Below, in pieces: positions 16,573 to 26,030 of a stretch of 64,000 nucleotides of DNA. The notes under the pieces were generated by a model, which saw nothing but the letters and a program-made list of their open reading frames with translations, searched no databases and was not told where the DNA came from. The DNA is from Leptospira selangorensis (GTDB taxonomy: Bacteria; Spirochaetota; Leptospiria; Leptospirales; Leptospiraceae), in NCBI RefSeq assembly GCF_004769405.1, contig NZ_RQES01000019.1:124001-188000 (forward strand), read 5' to 3'. How positions within the stretch are numbered: position 1 is the first letter of the stretch; every line of letters begins with the position of its first letter. A program made the translations under genes and the position numbers.

Positions 16573-19500
16573 ATGGTTTCCATTTTCTCTCAAAAAATCC
16601 AAGGAGTTTTACTGATCTCATTGCTCGTTTTTAGTTTGGGTTGCGAGTCAGAAACTTCTTCTAAGAAAAAACCGAGAGTAGAAAATGGAATATTAGACCT
16701 AAGCAAAGATTGGGATTTCGGAAAGGAAGAACCCTTGAGTATAGAAGGTGATTGGGCGTTTTATTGGTCCCAATTATTTTCGGAGATCAAAAATCCTTTA
16801 AAGGCAGATCTGGATCCTTCTCAGAAATCGAAAGAGCTGATCAAATTCGGAGATGTTCCGAATGTTTGGAATGAATACAAAGACCAAAAGTATCCCGGTT
16901 TCGGATATGCAACTTATAAGATACTCGTTCGTTTAGAAAAACCGGAAACCGATATGGCGATCAAGATGTTGGAGGCCTCCACATCTTATACACTTTATGT
17001 AAATGGAAAGAAGGTAATCTCCAGCGGAGTAGTTGGGAAAACTCCCGAGACAAGCAAACCTTTATACAGACCCGGAGTTAGTGAAATTTTCGACCTTGGG
17101 GTTGAGAACGAAATTGCGATAGAGATCTCCAATTTTTCCCATTTTAAAGGAGGACCTTGGGCAAAGATCTTCATAGGAAAAAGAAAAGATCTGGTTACTA
17201 TACGCCAAAGTAATGTTCGATTGGATCTATTCGTAGGCGGAGGACTTTTTGTTTTAGGTCTATATCACCTAAGCTTATTCGCATTCTTAAGAAGGGAAAC
17301 TTCCACACTATATTATGGAATTCTAACAATCTGTTCCACCATTCGAATTTTGATCACTGGGGAAAGGATATTATATTCCATTTTTCCGAATTTTGATTTC
17401 GAATGGGGATATAGAATTGAATTACTAGCTAGCTTTTTAATCGCCATATTCTTTCCGTTATTTATCCGAACCTTATATCCGGATGAGATAAATAAAAAAA
17501 TTATTCGGTTTCTAATTAGTATCGTTATCGGTCTTTCTTTTATAGTATTATTCACTCCTTTAGTCATATACTCCAAGACCATTTCCGTTTTTGGGATTTT
17601 AGTAACTATAGCTTGCTTTTATTTAGTATATGTTTTCTGGAAAGCGATGCGAAATAAGAAGTTAGGAGCGGACGTAGGATTATTCTTCTTTCTTCTATTT
17701 TTTGCAGTAGTGACCAATGATATATTGTATGCGAATATGGTCATAAATACCGCATACTTTTCCTCTTATGGAGTGGCTTCCTTTTTTGTTGCCCAAGCAT
17801 TTATGGTATCTCAGAGGTTTACGAGTGCCTATAAACTTTCGGAAAAATTAGCTTATGATCTAAAGGATTCCAATGAGAGATTGATCTCTTTGGATAAACT
17901 GAAAGATGAATTCTTAGCGAATACTTCTCATGAGTTGAGAACTCCTTTACAAGGGATCATCGGTATTGCGGATTCTTTGAAAAGAGGGGTAGGCGGTCCC
18001 TTATCCCAGTCTGTGGAAAGACAATTAGGGATGATCGTCACAAGCGGGCAAAGACTTTCTAGTTTAGTAAATGATATTATAGATTTTTCTAAATTAAAAC
18101 ATAAAGATTTAAATCTAAATTTAAGATCGGTGGATTTATACCAAGCTGTGAATTTCACTCTGGAATTAAATAGGATCTCTACGGACCAAACTAAGATAAG
18201 ATTGGTTAATGCGATCTTACCTGAGTTTCCGGATTTACTTGCTGATGAGAATAGGTTACAGCAGATCTTACAAAACTTAGTGAGTAATGCGATTAAATTT
18301 ACGGAAAAGGGAGAGATCGTAGTCAGTGCTCGGATCAAAGCGCTTGGAATCGCAGAGATCAGCGTAAAAGATACAGGGATAGGGATAGATCCTTCGGAAC
18401 ACCAAAAGATATTCGAATTTTTTGAACAGGTAGAAAGGGGGGATTCCAAAAATAGTTCAGGTGCAGGACTTGGACTTTCTATCAGCCGAGCATTGGTTGT
18501 ATTGCACGGTGGAGAAATTGGAGTAGAATCCGACACAGGTTTAGGTTCTCGTTTTTATTTTACGATCCCATTGGTTTCCGGAAAAATCCCAAGATCGGAC
18601 GGAAAAGAGTTAAAAAATTATAAAGAAGGGAATCATCCAAGTTCGACTGTGGATCTTCACAATAAACCTTCGGATTCGGAAAAAAATGCACGAATTCTAG
18701 TGGTAGATGATGAGCCTGTGAACTTACAGGTGATACAAAACTATCTTTCTTTACGGAATATTTCTTCTGTCACTGCTAAAAGTGGAATGGAAGCTTTGGA
18801 AATATTACAAAAAGATAAGGCTTTCGATGTTGTTATTTTAGATGTGATGATGCCTAAAATGTCCGGTTTAGACACTGCCAGGGAGATCCGTAAAACACTT
18901 AGTACGCTGGAACTTCCTATCTTAATGTTGACTGCAAAAAATCAGGACAAGGACCTGATGGCCGCGTTGAATAATGGTGCAAATGATTATCTACTCAAAC
19001 CTTTCGATTTTGAAGAATTGATCTTAAGGATCAATAATTTGCTCGCTTTAGCGGATGGTCATAAAAGTCGTTTAAATCAGGAGAATGAGAAAAGGGAGGC
19101 TGTAAATAATGTAAGGCAAAGGATCAATATTGACTTACATGATCACCTGGGCGGAAAGCTCACTGATCTAAAATTTTTGTCGGAAGAATTACTTTCTCAA
19201 AACCAAGAAGACAAACCAATCTTCAGAAAGATCAATGAGGCAGTGAACCAATCTATCCATATACTTAGAGAACAAATGTTGAAGATAGAAGACTTAGGTT
19301 TATTATCTGAGAATTTTATCACCGGTATCAACTTAGTCCTACTCAGAAGATATTCCGATGTGGAAAGGGATTTAGAGTTCGAATGCCAGGACGAGATACT
19401 TCAGTTTTTTGAAGAAGGAAGAAATGAAACTTCTACCATCGAACTTTATAGTATTGTGAATGAGATCACGAATAATGATCTAAAATACGGACAGGGAGTC

Positions 19501-19713
19501 GCCAAATGGAATTTCTATTTGGAAAACGGAGATCTGATCACGGAAATGAATGGGGAATCTTCTTATCATCTAAAAAAACATAAAACAGGAAGAGGTACGG
19601 AAAATCTGATCTATAGGATATCCGGCCTGGGGGGAAAAGTGGAAATGTCCTTAGTCGAAAACATATATAAAATAAAAATAAATATCCCGATCGGAAATTT
19701 TTCCGTAAAATAA
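16573..19713 (+). CDS. Lipidated 7TM-DISM hybrid histidine kinase with a second NarL-type kinase core
   Basis: 1046 residues. A signal sequence with lipobox FSLGC (Cys24) leads into a periplasmic jelly-roll-like DISM domain (about 35-210) and seven membrane helices (about 218-415). The HisKA core has His453 in SHELRTPLQG, followed by HATPase (NLVSNAIKF, DTGIGI, GLGLSIS). A receiver has Asp757 in VILDVMMP and Lys in DYLLKPF. The C-terminal 190 residues hold a second dimerisation helix NIDLHDHLGGKL (His856, HisKA_3-like) and a degenerate ATPase (NEITNNDLKYG, GRGTENL). It is followed 7-20 bases later by a NarL-type regulator, the probable target of the second core. Confidence 0.85.
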   Translation: MVSIFSQKIQGVLLISLLVFSLGCESETSSKKKPRVENGILDLSKDWDFGKEEPLSIEGDWAFYWSQLFSEIKNPLKADLDPSQKSKELIKFGDVPNVWNEYKDQKYPGFGYATYKILVRLEKPETDMAIKMLEASTSYTLYVNGKKVISSGVVGKTPETSKPLYRPGVSEIFDLGVENEIAIEISNFSHFKGGPWAKIFIGKRKDLVTIRQSNVRLDLFVGGGLFVLGLYHLSLFAFLRRETSTLYYGILTICSTIRILITGERILYSIFPNFDFEWGYRIELLASFLIAIFFPLFIRTLYPDEINKKIIRFLISIVIGLSFIVLFTPLVIYSKTISVFGILVTIACFYLVYVFWKAMRNKKLGADVGLFFFLLFFAVVTNDILYANMVINTAYFSSYGVASFFVAQAFMVSQRFTSAYKLSEKLAYDLKDSNERLISLDKLKDEFLANTSHELRTPLQGIIGIADSLKRGVGGPLSQSVERQLGMIVTSGQRLSSLVNDIIDFSKLKHKDLNLNLRSVDLYQAVNFTLELNRISTDQTKIRLVNAILPEFPDLLADENRLQQILQNLVSNAIKFTEKGEIVVSARIKALGIAEISVKDTGIGIDPSEHQKIFEFFEQVERGDSKNSSGAGLGLSISRALVVLHGGEIGVESDTGLGSRFYFTIPLVSGKIPRSDGKELKNYKEGNHPSSTVDLHNKPSDSEKNARILVVDDEPVNLQVIQNYLSLRNISSVTAKSGMEALEILQKDKAFDVVILDVMMPKMSGLDTAREIRKTLSTLELPILMLTAKNQDKDLMAALNNGANDYLLKPFDFEELILRINNLLALADGHKSRLNQENEKREAVNNVRQRINIDLHDHLGGKLTDLKFLSEELLSQNQEDKPIFRKINEAVNQSIHILREQMLKIEDLGLLSENFITGINLVLLRRYSDVERDLEFECQDEILQFFEEGRNETSTIELYSIVNEITNNDLKYGQGVAKWNFYLENGDLITEMNGESSYHLKKHKTGRGTENLIYRISGLGGKVEMSLVENIYKIKINIPIGNFSVK

Positions 19714-19732
19714 GAAAGGTGTGAATACGATC

Positions 19733-20371
19733 ATGAAAAATTCAGATATCAAAGTAGGAATCGTAGAAAACGACGAAAGTTTTAAGGATCAGATCCTAAA
19801 AACCTTAGAATCTATTCCTGAGATAGGTGGAGTTTTCCATTGGGAATCTGCGGAATCCTTTTGGGAAGATGAAAAGGGAAGATCCTTAGATATTATCTTT
19901 TTGGATATCATGTTGGCTGAGATGAATGGGGTAGAGCTTGCAGGGAAAATTTCCGCAAGAGATCCGGAGATCTCCAAAATTATGCTCTCTAATATGAATT
20001 CGGACGAACTAATTTATGAATCCTTAAAGAACGGTGCGATCGGTTATATCCTGAAATCGGAATTGAAGGATATCGCAGACGTAGTGGACACGGTCCTAAA
20101 GGGAGGAGCAATCATCACTCCTACAATCGCTTTTCGCGTATTGAACAGTTTTAAACAAAAGGATTATTCGGGGGAATTTAAACTGACTCCTAAGGAAAAA
20201 CAGATCCTGGATGAAATGGTAAAAGGAAAAACCATCGGAAGAGTGGCAGAATTCCTAAAAGTCAGTAAATATACAGTCCAGCATCATGTGAAGAATATAT
20301 ACAAAAAACTGAATGTGCATAATAGGGCTGAATTGGTAAGAAAGGCGAGTGATATAGGATTATTACCTTAA
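19733..20371 (+). CDS. NarL/LuxR-type response regulator
   Basis: 212 residues: receiver domain (acidic VENDE, phospho-acceptor Asp in IIFLDIMLAEMNG, Lys in GYILKSE) and a C-terminal LuxR helix-turn-helix (LTPKEKQILDEMVKGKTIGRVAEF, SKYTVQHHVKNIYKKL). Partner of the hybrid kinase just upstream, probably phosphorylated by its C-terminal NarL-like core. A GTG at 19721 gives four more residues, but AAGGTG is too near it and better placed for ATG 19733. Confidence 0.88.
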   Translation: MKNSDIKVGIVENDESFKDQILKTLESIPEIGGVFHWESAESFWEDEKGRSLDIIFLDIMLAEMNGVELAGKISARDPEISKIMLSNMNSDELIYESLKNGAIGYILKSELKDIADVVDTVLKGGAIITPTIAFRVLNSFKQKDYSGEFKLTPKEKQILDEMVKGKTIGRVAEFLKVSKYTVQHHVKNIYKKLNVHNRAELVRKASDIGLLP

Positions 20372-20376
20372 TTTTT

Positions 20377-21207
20377 TTACGATCCGAAATTGGGGGGTTG
20401 GACCTTGGGTCGTTTTTCGTCCTTCCCCCATTCGTTCCAAGAACCATCATAGACTGGAATATTTTCTATTCCTAAAATTCCTAAAGCTGTGACTACAACA
20501 GTTGCAGAAACTCCTCCATTACAGTAGCAGATGATCTTTTCAGGAAGAGAATCTATGTCCACCCCAGCGTTTTTAAACGAAACTTTTAGTTCGTCTTTAG
20601 AAAGAAATTTGCCTGTTTCCGGATCCGTTAAACTTGTATGAGGAACGTTGATCGCACCAGGTATAAAACCTTTTGCATAAACTTCTGGACGTCTGCCGTC
20701 TAGCAAAAGAGTATTAGATGACCTGAATTGTACTTCATCCGCATTTCGTTTTAATTCAGGATGAGGAATCGCTATAAAATTCTTTTTTTCATATTTAGGA
20801 AAAATAGAATCGATAGGTTTCCCTTCTTTAACCCAGCCTGTAAAACCACCGTCTAAAACCAGTCCTTTGTTATTTCCGTAATACCTGAGGGCCCAGGCTA
20901 AACGACCCGAAAACATCCGATTATGATCGTCGTATGCAACTACTGTAGTATCATTAGAAATTCCTAATATGGCCATCAATTCGGAAAATTTTTCAGGAGG
21001 GGCGATATTGACCGGAACAGGATCGTTCAAATCCACTATATCCTTGGTCCAATCTATAAAAACCGATCCTGGGATATGGCTTTTTGCATAAAGTTCGGGT
21101 TCGGAATGGTATCTGGGTTCGGTATGTTCTACTCTTCCACGTATATCCACGATCCTGATATTCGGGTCACCTAAGCGCCTATAAAGCCAGTCGGAACTAA
21201 CGATCAT
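20377..21207 (-). CDS. Two-domain rhodanese sulfurtransferase (SseA/TST-like)
   Basis: 276 residues with two rhodanese domains: an inactive N-terminal one (about 1-125, VDIRG, GRLAWALRYYG) and a C-terminal catalytic one (about 160-276) with the active loop CNGGVSA starting at Cys229. The loop differs from both CRKGVTA (thiosulfate sulfurtransferase) and CGSGVTA (mercaptopyruvate sulfurtransferase), so the sulfur donor is open. Last gene of a minus-strand operon with a methyltransferase, thiM and an NmrA-like gene. It overlaps the NmrA stop by 4 bases. It lies 7 kb from the encapsulated cysteine desulfurase, and rhodaneses are common partners of that system. Confidence 0.85.
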   Translation of the reverse strand: MIVSSDWLYRRLGDPNIRIVDIRGRVEHTEPRYHSEPELYAKSHIPGSVFIDWTKDIVDLNDPVPVNIAPPEKFSELMAILGISNDTTVVAYDDHNRMFSGRLAWALRYYGNNKGLVLDGGFTGWVKEGKPIDSIFPKYEKKNFIAIPHPELKRNADEVQFRSSNTLLLDGRRPEVYAKGFIPGAINVPHTSLTDPETGKFLSKDELKVSFKNAGVDIDSLPEKIICYCNGGVSATVVVTALGILGIENIPVYDGSWNEWGKDEKRPKVQPPNFGS

Positions 21208-22085
21208 AAAGAATCCAATTTAGGTTTTAATATCCTTTTCCCCCAAAGCCCCACAGTGGTGGGAGTAGTTGTCTCAGAACTACGTATCCCTTCTACTTCT
21301 CTGGGGAGATGCATGGAACGGTAGATATCAGTATAACCTTCTGCGGCAGCCTTTGTCACACCTTTTGCAACCAGGTCTTTGTAAAAATTTTCCAAACTTA
21401 TATAATTATATTTTAATGTGGTTCCGATCGCATCACCGAGGCTTTTCGCTGCAGCTTCGAAGGTTAAGTCCTCTCCACCGTGCAAAACATGGATCTTCTT
21501 TCCTTTCCAATTCCTATTTAAAAGATAATCCGCGGCCACATCCGCGATATCCGAAGTGGCAATGAATGCAACTTCTCTATCCGGAGGAATAGGGAAGGTG
21601 ATCGTTCCTCTGGATTTGAGTTCCGAAATTTGAGGAAGTAGATTTTCCAAAAAGAAACCTGGACGAAGATGTACAACATTTGCATCCGTCCTATTCAGGT
21701 ATTCTTCCACATGGACGATCCCGTCCGCCACGCCTGCTTCTACTACTTCCGGAATGATTGTAGAGATATTTACCACATATTCTATCCGATTCTTTTGGAC
21801 TGCGTTAGACACGCTCTTTCCGTAAAGACGATACCAACCGTGAACATCTTCCGCCTTTTTGTTACCTGGGTTCAACCAGTAAAGGGCCTCTGTTCCTTTG
21901 GTAGCTTCTAAGATAAAATTTTCGTCTTCCAAGGCGCCTTGTCGGATTGTCACTCTTTCTCGGACAGTTACATCTAATTTCTGCGGGCTTCTTGTCAGGA
22001 CTGTAATATCTTTTCCTTCTTCCAAAAGTTTTGGTAGAAGGAATTTGCCAATATTTCCAGTAGGAACTGCTACAGTGATACTCAT
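21204..22085 (-). CDS. NmrA-like NAD(P)-binding protein
   Basis: 293 residues starting on a Rossmann strand with the loop [14 protein letters not shown], then VLTRSPQKL and the YVVNIS strand, as in NmrA/quinone oxidoreductase-like atypical SDRs. The upstream open frame to 22259 is antisense-looking and lies inside thiM, so I take ATG 22085, which overlaps the thiM stop by ATGA. The PTGNIG loop lacks the usual GATGxxG second glycine pattern but keeps the fold. Might be a redox sensor or a reductase; function unknown. Confidence 0.75.
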   Translation of the reverse strand: MSITVAVPTGNIGKFLLPKLLEEGKDITVLTRSPQKLDVTVRERVTIRQGALEDENFILEATKGTEALYWLNPGNKKAEDVHGWYRLYGKSVSNAVQKNRIEYVVNISTIIPEVVEAGVADGIVHVEEYLNRTDANVVHLRPGFFLENLLPQISELKSRGTITFPIPPDREVAFIATSDIADVAADYLLNRNWKGKKIHVLHGGEDLTFEAAAKSLGDAIGTTLKYNYISLENFYKDLVAKGVTKAAAEGYTDIYRSMHLPREVEGIRSSETTTPTTVGLWGKRILKPKLDSL

Positions 22086-22873
22086 GCAGAAATTGTGCTT
22101 AGTTCGTCTAAAAATGCCACGGCAAAACTTCCGGTACCGGAAGATCTTTCTGCGGCTCTGGAACCTGCAATTGCAAATACGGCGGATGCGGAAACTGCGG
22201 CACGTAATGAGTCTTTTTGAACACCTAAGAAGGAAGCGATCAAAGCTCCTAACGAACATCCAACTCCTGTGACCTTGGTCATCAGAATATGACCTCCAGG
22301 AACTGCGATTGTCTCCTTTCCGTCTGTGATATAATCCACTTCTCCGCTGATAGCAACAATAGCTCCCGTACTAATCGCTAATTCTTTAGCAAGAGGAACT
22401 GCATCGGAAGAAGCAGCAGTAGAATCCACACCTTTGCCTCCTCCTACGGCGCCTGCAAGTGCTAAGATCTCAGAAGCGTTTCCTCGGATCACGGTAGGTT
22501 TATATTGTAAAAGATCTTTTGCAATTTCAGTCCTGTATCTAAGAGCACCAACTGCTACAGGATCTAATACCCAAGGAGTTCCTGCTTTTTGAGCAGCAAT
22601 CGCGGCTGCCTTAATTGCCTTTGCATCAAAACTATTGATTGTACCTACGTTGATCAGCACTCCACCGGCAATCGCAGCGAAATCGGAAACTTCTTCTTCC
22701 GCAATCACCATTGCAGGGGAGGCACCTGCGGCCAGAAGGACGTTTGCAGTCCAGTTCGTGACCACGATATTTGTGAGCACATGAGTGAGTGGTGCGTTTT
22801 TACGGACTTCCGCCAGGTCGAAGACCACGTCGGGAGAGGGCCAGGTTTTTTGGGTCAAAGAAGCGGTTGTCAT
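22082..22873 (-). CDS. thiM: Hydroxyethylthiazole kinase ThiM
   Basis: 263 residues of the ThiM ribokinase-like family: [28 protein letters not shown] at the N-terminus, [18 protein letters not shown], the [12 protein letters not shown] motif and the ATP-binding [14 protein letters not shown]. Phosphorylates 4-methyl-5-(2-hydroxyethyl)thiazole for thiamine salvage. No thiD or thiE is next to it. I searched the upstream region for a TPP riboswitch and found none. Second gene of a four-gene operon. Confidence 0.93.
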   Translation of the reverse strand: MTTASLTQKTWPSPDVVFDLAEVRKNAPLTHVLTNIVVTNWTANVLLAAGASPAMVIAEEEVSDFAAIAGGVLINVGTINSFDAKAIKAAAIAAQKAGTPWVLDPVAVGALRYRTEIAKDLLQYKPTVIRGNASEILALAGAVGGGKGVDSTAASSDAVPLAKELAISTGAIVAISGEVDYITDGKETIAVPGGHILMTKVTGVGCSLGALIASFLGVQKDSLRAAVSASAVFAIAGSRAAERSSGTGSFAVAFLDELSTISA

Positions 22874-22916
22874 ATTTTATTCTCCTAATATAATAAAAAC
22901 TTAAAATTAATACGAA

Positions 22917-23753
22917 CTATTCTTTCAGTAGGCTTAATGCGAGAAGTTGGGGAAGATCTCCTTGTCCACCTTCTACCACTTTTACTAATTTAAAACCTGC
23001 GGCTAAGAAAGTATTGATCACATCCGAAACAGGTCTATGCCAAGCGCCCACCTTACTTCTCACTGTTCCTTTCAAAAGATTCGGTTCAATGAACTGGGAC
23101 TTATTATATCCCGGTTTTTGCAAAATTTCACCTTGAGAAAGAGGTTCTGCATAAGCTCCGTAAAAGCAAGGATGAACTCCAATATCGATGTATCTTCCTC
23201 CGGGGGCCAAAACTCTGAAAATTTCCTTCGCGGATCTCTCCAGATTTTCCCAATCGGTAGTAGTAAAAGTGCTGTATGCGAGATGAACGGAGTGATCCGA
23301 GATAGGAAGCTCTGCGGAGTCGCCTAAAACCACAGGAAGTCTTTTTGCTGCGATCCTCAATTGGTCTTGAGAAAGGTCCACCCCGATCGGAGAGTATCCC
23401 AACTCTTTGGTAATATCCGCGGCAAGCCCGGTGCCGCATCCTATATCCAAAACGATCCCTTCTCCTTTACCTAACAAGGATCTCAAAATTGAATACGCAG
23501 AATTTGCCAGGTCCCCTCGATTGTTTTGGTCTTGCATAATGGAATCATACCATTCTGCCAAACCTTCATAGCGCGCTTCTGATCGGATATCGTCACTTTG
23601 GACGGCGTCATGTTTGGTCAGATGGAAGAAACCATTCAGGAAAGGGTAGTCCAAGCCCAGGCGAGGATTATGCACTACTCGCTTTTCCTGGTTCCAGACC
23701 AAATTTCCCTTATCGGAAGGATCGGCTAATATATCTAGTAATATATCTAACAT
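22917..23753 (-). CDS. SAM-dependent methyltransferase with N-terminal Trm112-like region
   Basis: 278 residues. The first about 55 residues (MLDILLDILADPSDKGNL) resemble the Trm112-like zinc-ribbon-derived domain without its cysteines. The class I methyltransferase core follows with motif I VLDIGCGTGLAADI, GVDLS, and LAPGGRYIDIG. Substrate unknown. First gene of the operon with thiM, NmrA-like and rhodanese genes; the 43-base gap to thiM has no terminator. A perfect AT palindrome (23761-23774) containing TATAAT lies just upstream. Confidence 0.78.
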   Translation of the reverse strand: MLDILLDILADPSDKGNLVWNQEKRVVHNPRLGLDYPFLNGFFHLTKHDAVQSDDIRSEARYEGLAEWYDSIMQDQNNRGDLANSAYSILRSLLGKGEGIVLDIGCGTGLAADITKELGYSPIGVDLSQDQLRIAAKRLPVVLGDSAELPISDHSVHLAYSTFTTTDWENLERSAKEIFRVLAPGGRYIDIGVHPCFYGAYAEPLSQGEILQKPGYNKSQFIEPNLLKGTVRSKVGAWHRPVSDVINTFLAAGFKLVKVVEGGQGDLPQLLALSLLKE

Positions 23754-24118
23754 ATTGAACTATATTATAATATAACAGAAAGTGCTCGAAGAGAGGAATG
23801 AGTCAAACTTTTTTTATACAACCAACGAATAAAGAAGAAGGAGGAAAAGTAAGCAGATATAGTCGAAAGGAATTCGGACTAATGTATCTATATTAAGCAC
23901 GCATAACGTTTTATTTTAGGATCGCGTTATGATATTCTATCTTAGGATAAAAAGTTGATCTATTACTCAAGAGACTCATAGGCATAGGTCGGTTACTTAA
24001 CACTTAACTTAATATTTTTTGCGAAATTTTTTTAAATCGTAAGACATAGTGTAGGGATTTTTTATAAGATCCGTCTATATTTGTAATCACTACTATCTAG
24101 TTTCATTAGGGAGGAATA
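23754..24118. other. Intergenic region between divergent methyltransferase and 81-residue gene
   Basis: 365 bases without a credible gene. It contains the 14-base palindrome TATATTATAATATA (23761-23774), which overlaps a TATAAT box for the minus strand, and a tandem heptamer ACTTAAC at 23995-24001 and 24002-24008. No TPP riboswitch or other recognisable RNA element was found. Confidence 0.5.
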
Positions 24119-24364
24119 ATGAAAGGAAGGATTGCCGGCATCAATGAGAAGTCGAATAAAATGATCATACTTACCGAGCACGGTTATACATTCGGGATCG
24201 GTAATGTAGAATACATGCAATTAGATCATGTAATCACCGGAGAATTGAGAAGTAGTGGGACTGAGATCCTTACCAATATCACTTCCGGAGACGATTTCGT
24301 ACTAGATATAGAAGCATACGATTGTTCTAAAGAGATCGCGCTTACTTTATTGAATGCGGAATAA
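24119..24364 (+). CDS. Small hypothetical protein (81 aa), beta-rich
   Basis: 81 residues, preceded by an excellent GGGAGGAAT ribosome binding site, so likely real. The N-terminal half (GRIAGINEKSNKMIILTEHGYTFGIG) looks like a short beta-barrel, and the C-terminal half has TSGDDFVLDIEAYDC. No family recognised. No signal peptide or membrane segment. The long AT-rich upstream region may hold its own promoter. Confidence 0.65.
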   Translation: MKGRIAGINEKSNKMIILTEHGYTFGIGNVEYMQLDHVITGELRSSGTEILTNITSGDDFVLDIEAYDCSKEIALTLLNAE

Positions 24365-24416
24365 TTTTATTAGTTCACTTTTTGTTTTTCTAATACTTAC
24401 AAATAAAATATAAGAT

Positions 24417-24442
24417 CCGAAGTCGGGCTCACCCGACTTCGG
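24417..24442 (-). terminator. Rho-independent terminator of the PEBP gene
   Basis: Perfect 11-base stem CCGAAGTCGGG / CCCGACTTCGG with a 4-base loop. On the minus strand it is followed by a T-rich tail (ATCTTATATTTTATTT), and it lies 10 bases after the stop of the minus-strand PEBP gene. Confidence 0.75.
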
Positions 24443-24451
24443 AGAGAAAGT

Positions 24452-25009
24452 TTATCTTCCGTATTTCGCGGTCAATTTTCCTTCTGCAAGTTTTAAGGAA
24501 TTGATGTAAAACCCGACTAACGCGCCGGAAGCTTCGCCATCTAAGTCTATCTTATCCTTTAATGCAAATACCTTAAAGATATAACGATGAGGTTTGTCTC
24601 CTTTCGGAGGGCAAGGTCCACCATATCCCGGTTTACCAAAATCGGTTCTACCTTGGACTGCGCCTGCAGGAAGAGGTCCTTTATCATTTCCCGCTTTTGC
24701 AGGAAGGCTTGTGACAGTAGCAGGAATATTGATCACAGTCCAATGCCACCATCCGCTTCCGGTTGGAGCATCCGGATCATACGCGGTTACGGCGAAAAAC
24801 TTAGTTTCTTTAGGAGCACCTGACCATTGTAAGTCTGGAGAGTTATTTTCTCCCGAACATCCAAATCCAGAAAACACATGAGTGTTTGTGATTGTTCCTC
24901 CTTCTTTGAGGGCGGAGCTAGTGACTTTTAGGTCCCCGGCAAACGCGGATCCGGCAAAGAATAAAGCACAAAGTAATATACCGTTTCGAAACGATAGGAA
25001 TCTCTTCAT
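24452..25009 (-). CDS. YbhB/YbcL-family PEBP (Raf kinase inhibitor-like) protein, secreted
   Basis: 185 residues with a Sec signal peptide (cleavage near GSAFA-GD). The PEBP motifs are present: [20 protein letters not shown] and [26 protein letters not shown]. The ligand-pocket residues (DPDAP, GPxPP, PHRY) are intact. The cellular role of bacterial PEBP proteins is poorly known. Monocistronic, with its own terminator downstream. Confidence 0.88.
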   Translation of the reverse strand: MKRFLSFRNGILLCALFFAGSAFAGDLKVTSSALKEGGTITNTHVFSGFGCSGENNSPDLQWSGAPKETKFFAVTAYDPDAPTGSGWWHWTVINIPATVTSLPAKAGNDKGPLPAGAVQGRTDFGKPGYGGPCPPKGDKPHRYIFKVFALKDKIDLDGEASGALVGFYINSLKLAEGKLTAKYGR

Positions 25010-25087
25010 AAAACCTCCGAGTTCTACGCGTTGCAGAATAACACCGGAAGCTTAAGTAATCATTCCTAATTTATGAAAAATTGGGTC

Positions 25088-25927
25088 TTATGTCCGGACC
25101 CGATCAAGGATTGTGCCGTTCCGATCACGACTAGTTTCTCTTCTTAACATTGTGGGAGAATATCCGAATCTGTCCCGGAATCGGACCGCAAATCTGGAAG
25201 CTGAATCATATCCTGCTTCCCTTGCGATCTCCCCGATACTTCGATCCGTTGCCTGTAATAGGGAAAGGGCCAATGACATTCTGACATCGATCAGTATTTC
25301 CGAAAATGAGGAAAGTTCGGAAGATAGTCTTCTTCTTAAAGTGGCTTCGCTCATTTCCAGGCGTTCCGCAATTTCTATGGCGGACCAATCTTTTGCAGGA
25401 TTTGCGCTTAAGAAGGCTCGGACCTTTTGGGATATATTATCAGTAGAAGGTATCTTAAATTTTCTACCGTATTCTCCTAACCAGATCAATATTTCTGTTG
25501 CTCTATGGATCGCAACTTGGTCGGAGATCAATTTGTCAGTGATAATAGATTCTCTTGCGAGTCGGAATGCGTCCGAAAATCCGGAGCTTATATTAGAAAA
25601 AATGAATGCTGGCTCTATATCTTTCAAATCCTGGATATTGGGTTTATAATTTCGGATCACGTTTGGATGGAATGCGATCCATGCTGCCTCAAATTCTCCA
25701 TTATCCGGTCGATTGATCACGTCGAATGCTTGGCCTCCAGCAATCGCTACCGCCTCTCCCGATTTGATATCCAATTCCAGATCATTCTGTTTTAGACTTT
25801 TGATCCCTTTTTTTACGAATACAAGTGTGGGCAAGTCGGAGACTACTCTGGAAAGATATAATTCTCTTCTTTGGATCACTGTGGCCGAGAGTCCGACCCC
25901 TTCTCTGGATATGATGGAACGTTTCAT
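25088..25927 (-). CDS. AraC-family transcriptional regulator
   Basis: 279 residues. The N-terminal about 165 residues form a cupin-like sensor region (SGEAVAIAGGQAFDVINR). The C-terminal about 100 residues are two helix-turn-helix motifs: SAIEIAERLEMSEATLRRRL and IGEIAREAGYDSASRFAVRFRDRFGYSP. The frame opens at 25960, but ATG 25927 has GAG 9 bases upstream and removes 11 unlikely residues. Resembles the UreR/YdiP group of AraC proteins. Target unknown; divergent from an LpoB-like lipoprotein gene. Confidence 0.85.
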   Translation of the reverse strand: MKRSIISREGVGLSATVIQRRELYLSRVVSDLPTLVFVKKGIKSLKQNDLELDIKSGEAVAIAGGQAFDVINRPDNGEFEAAWIAFHPNVIRNYKPNIQDLKDIEPAFIFSNISSGFSDAFRLARESIITDKLISDQVAIHRATEILIWLGEYGRKFKIPSTDNISQKVRAFLSANPAKDWSAIEIAERLEMSEATLRRRLSSELSSFSEILIDVRMSLALSLLQATDRSIGEIAREAGYDSASRFAVRFRDRFGYSPTMLRRETSRDRNGTILDRVRT

Positions 25928-26030
25928 AGGTTTTCTCGGGTTTTGTGTTAGACTCACCATTTTAAAGAGATTGGCAAGATTTTTGTTTTTTGCTTTTCGT
26001 ATTTTTGGGCAAAGATACCGTTTAACTCAG

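Noticed and set aside
21204..22259. Long N-terminal extension of the NmrA-like protein to 22259
   Set aside because: The extra 58 residues are basic, unlike the family, and lie inside thiM in another frame; ATG 22085 overlaps the thiM stop cleanly.
22874..24118. TPP riboswitch upstream of thiM or its operon
   Set aside because: No CTGAGA core or matching second domain was found on the minus strand upstream of thiM or the methyltransferase.
25713..26030. N-terminal extension of the LpoB-like gene to 25713
   Set aside because: It runs antisense through the AraC coding region, while ATG 26031 begins a proper lipoprotein signal sequence.
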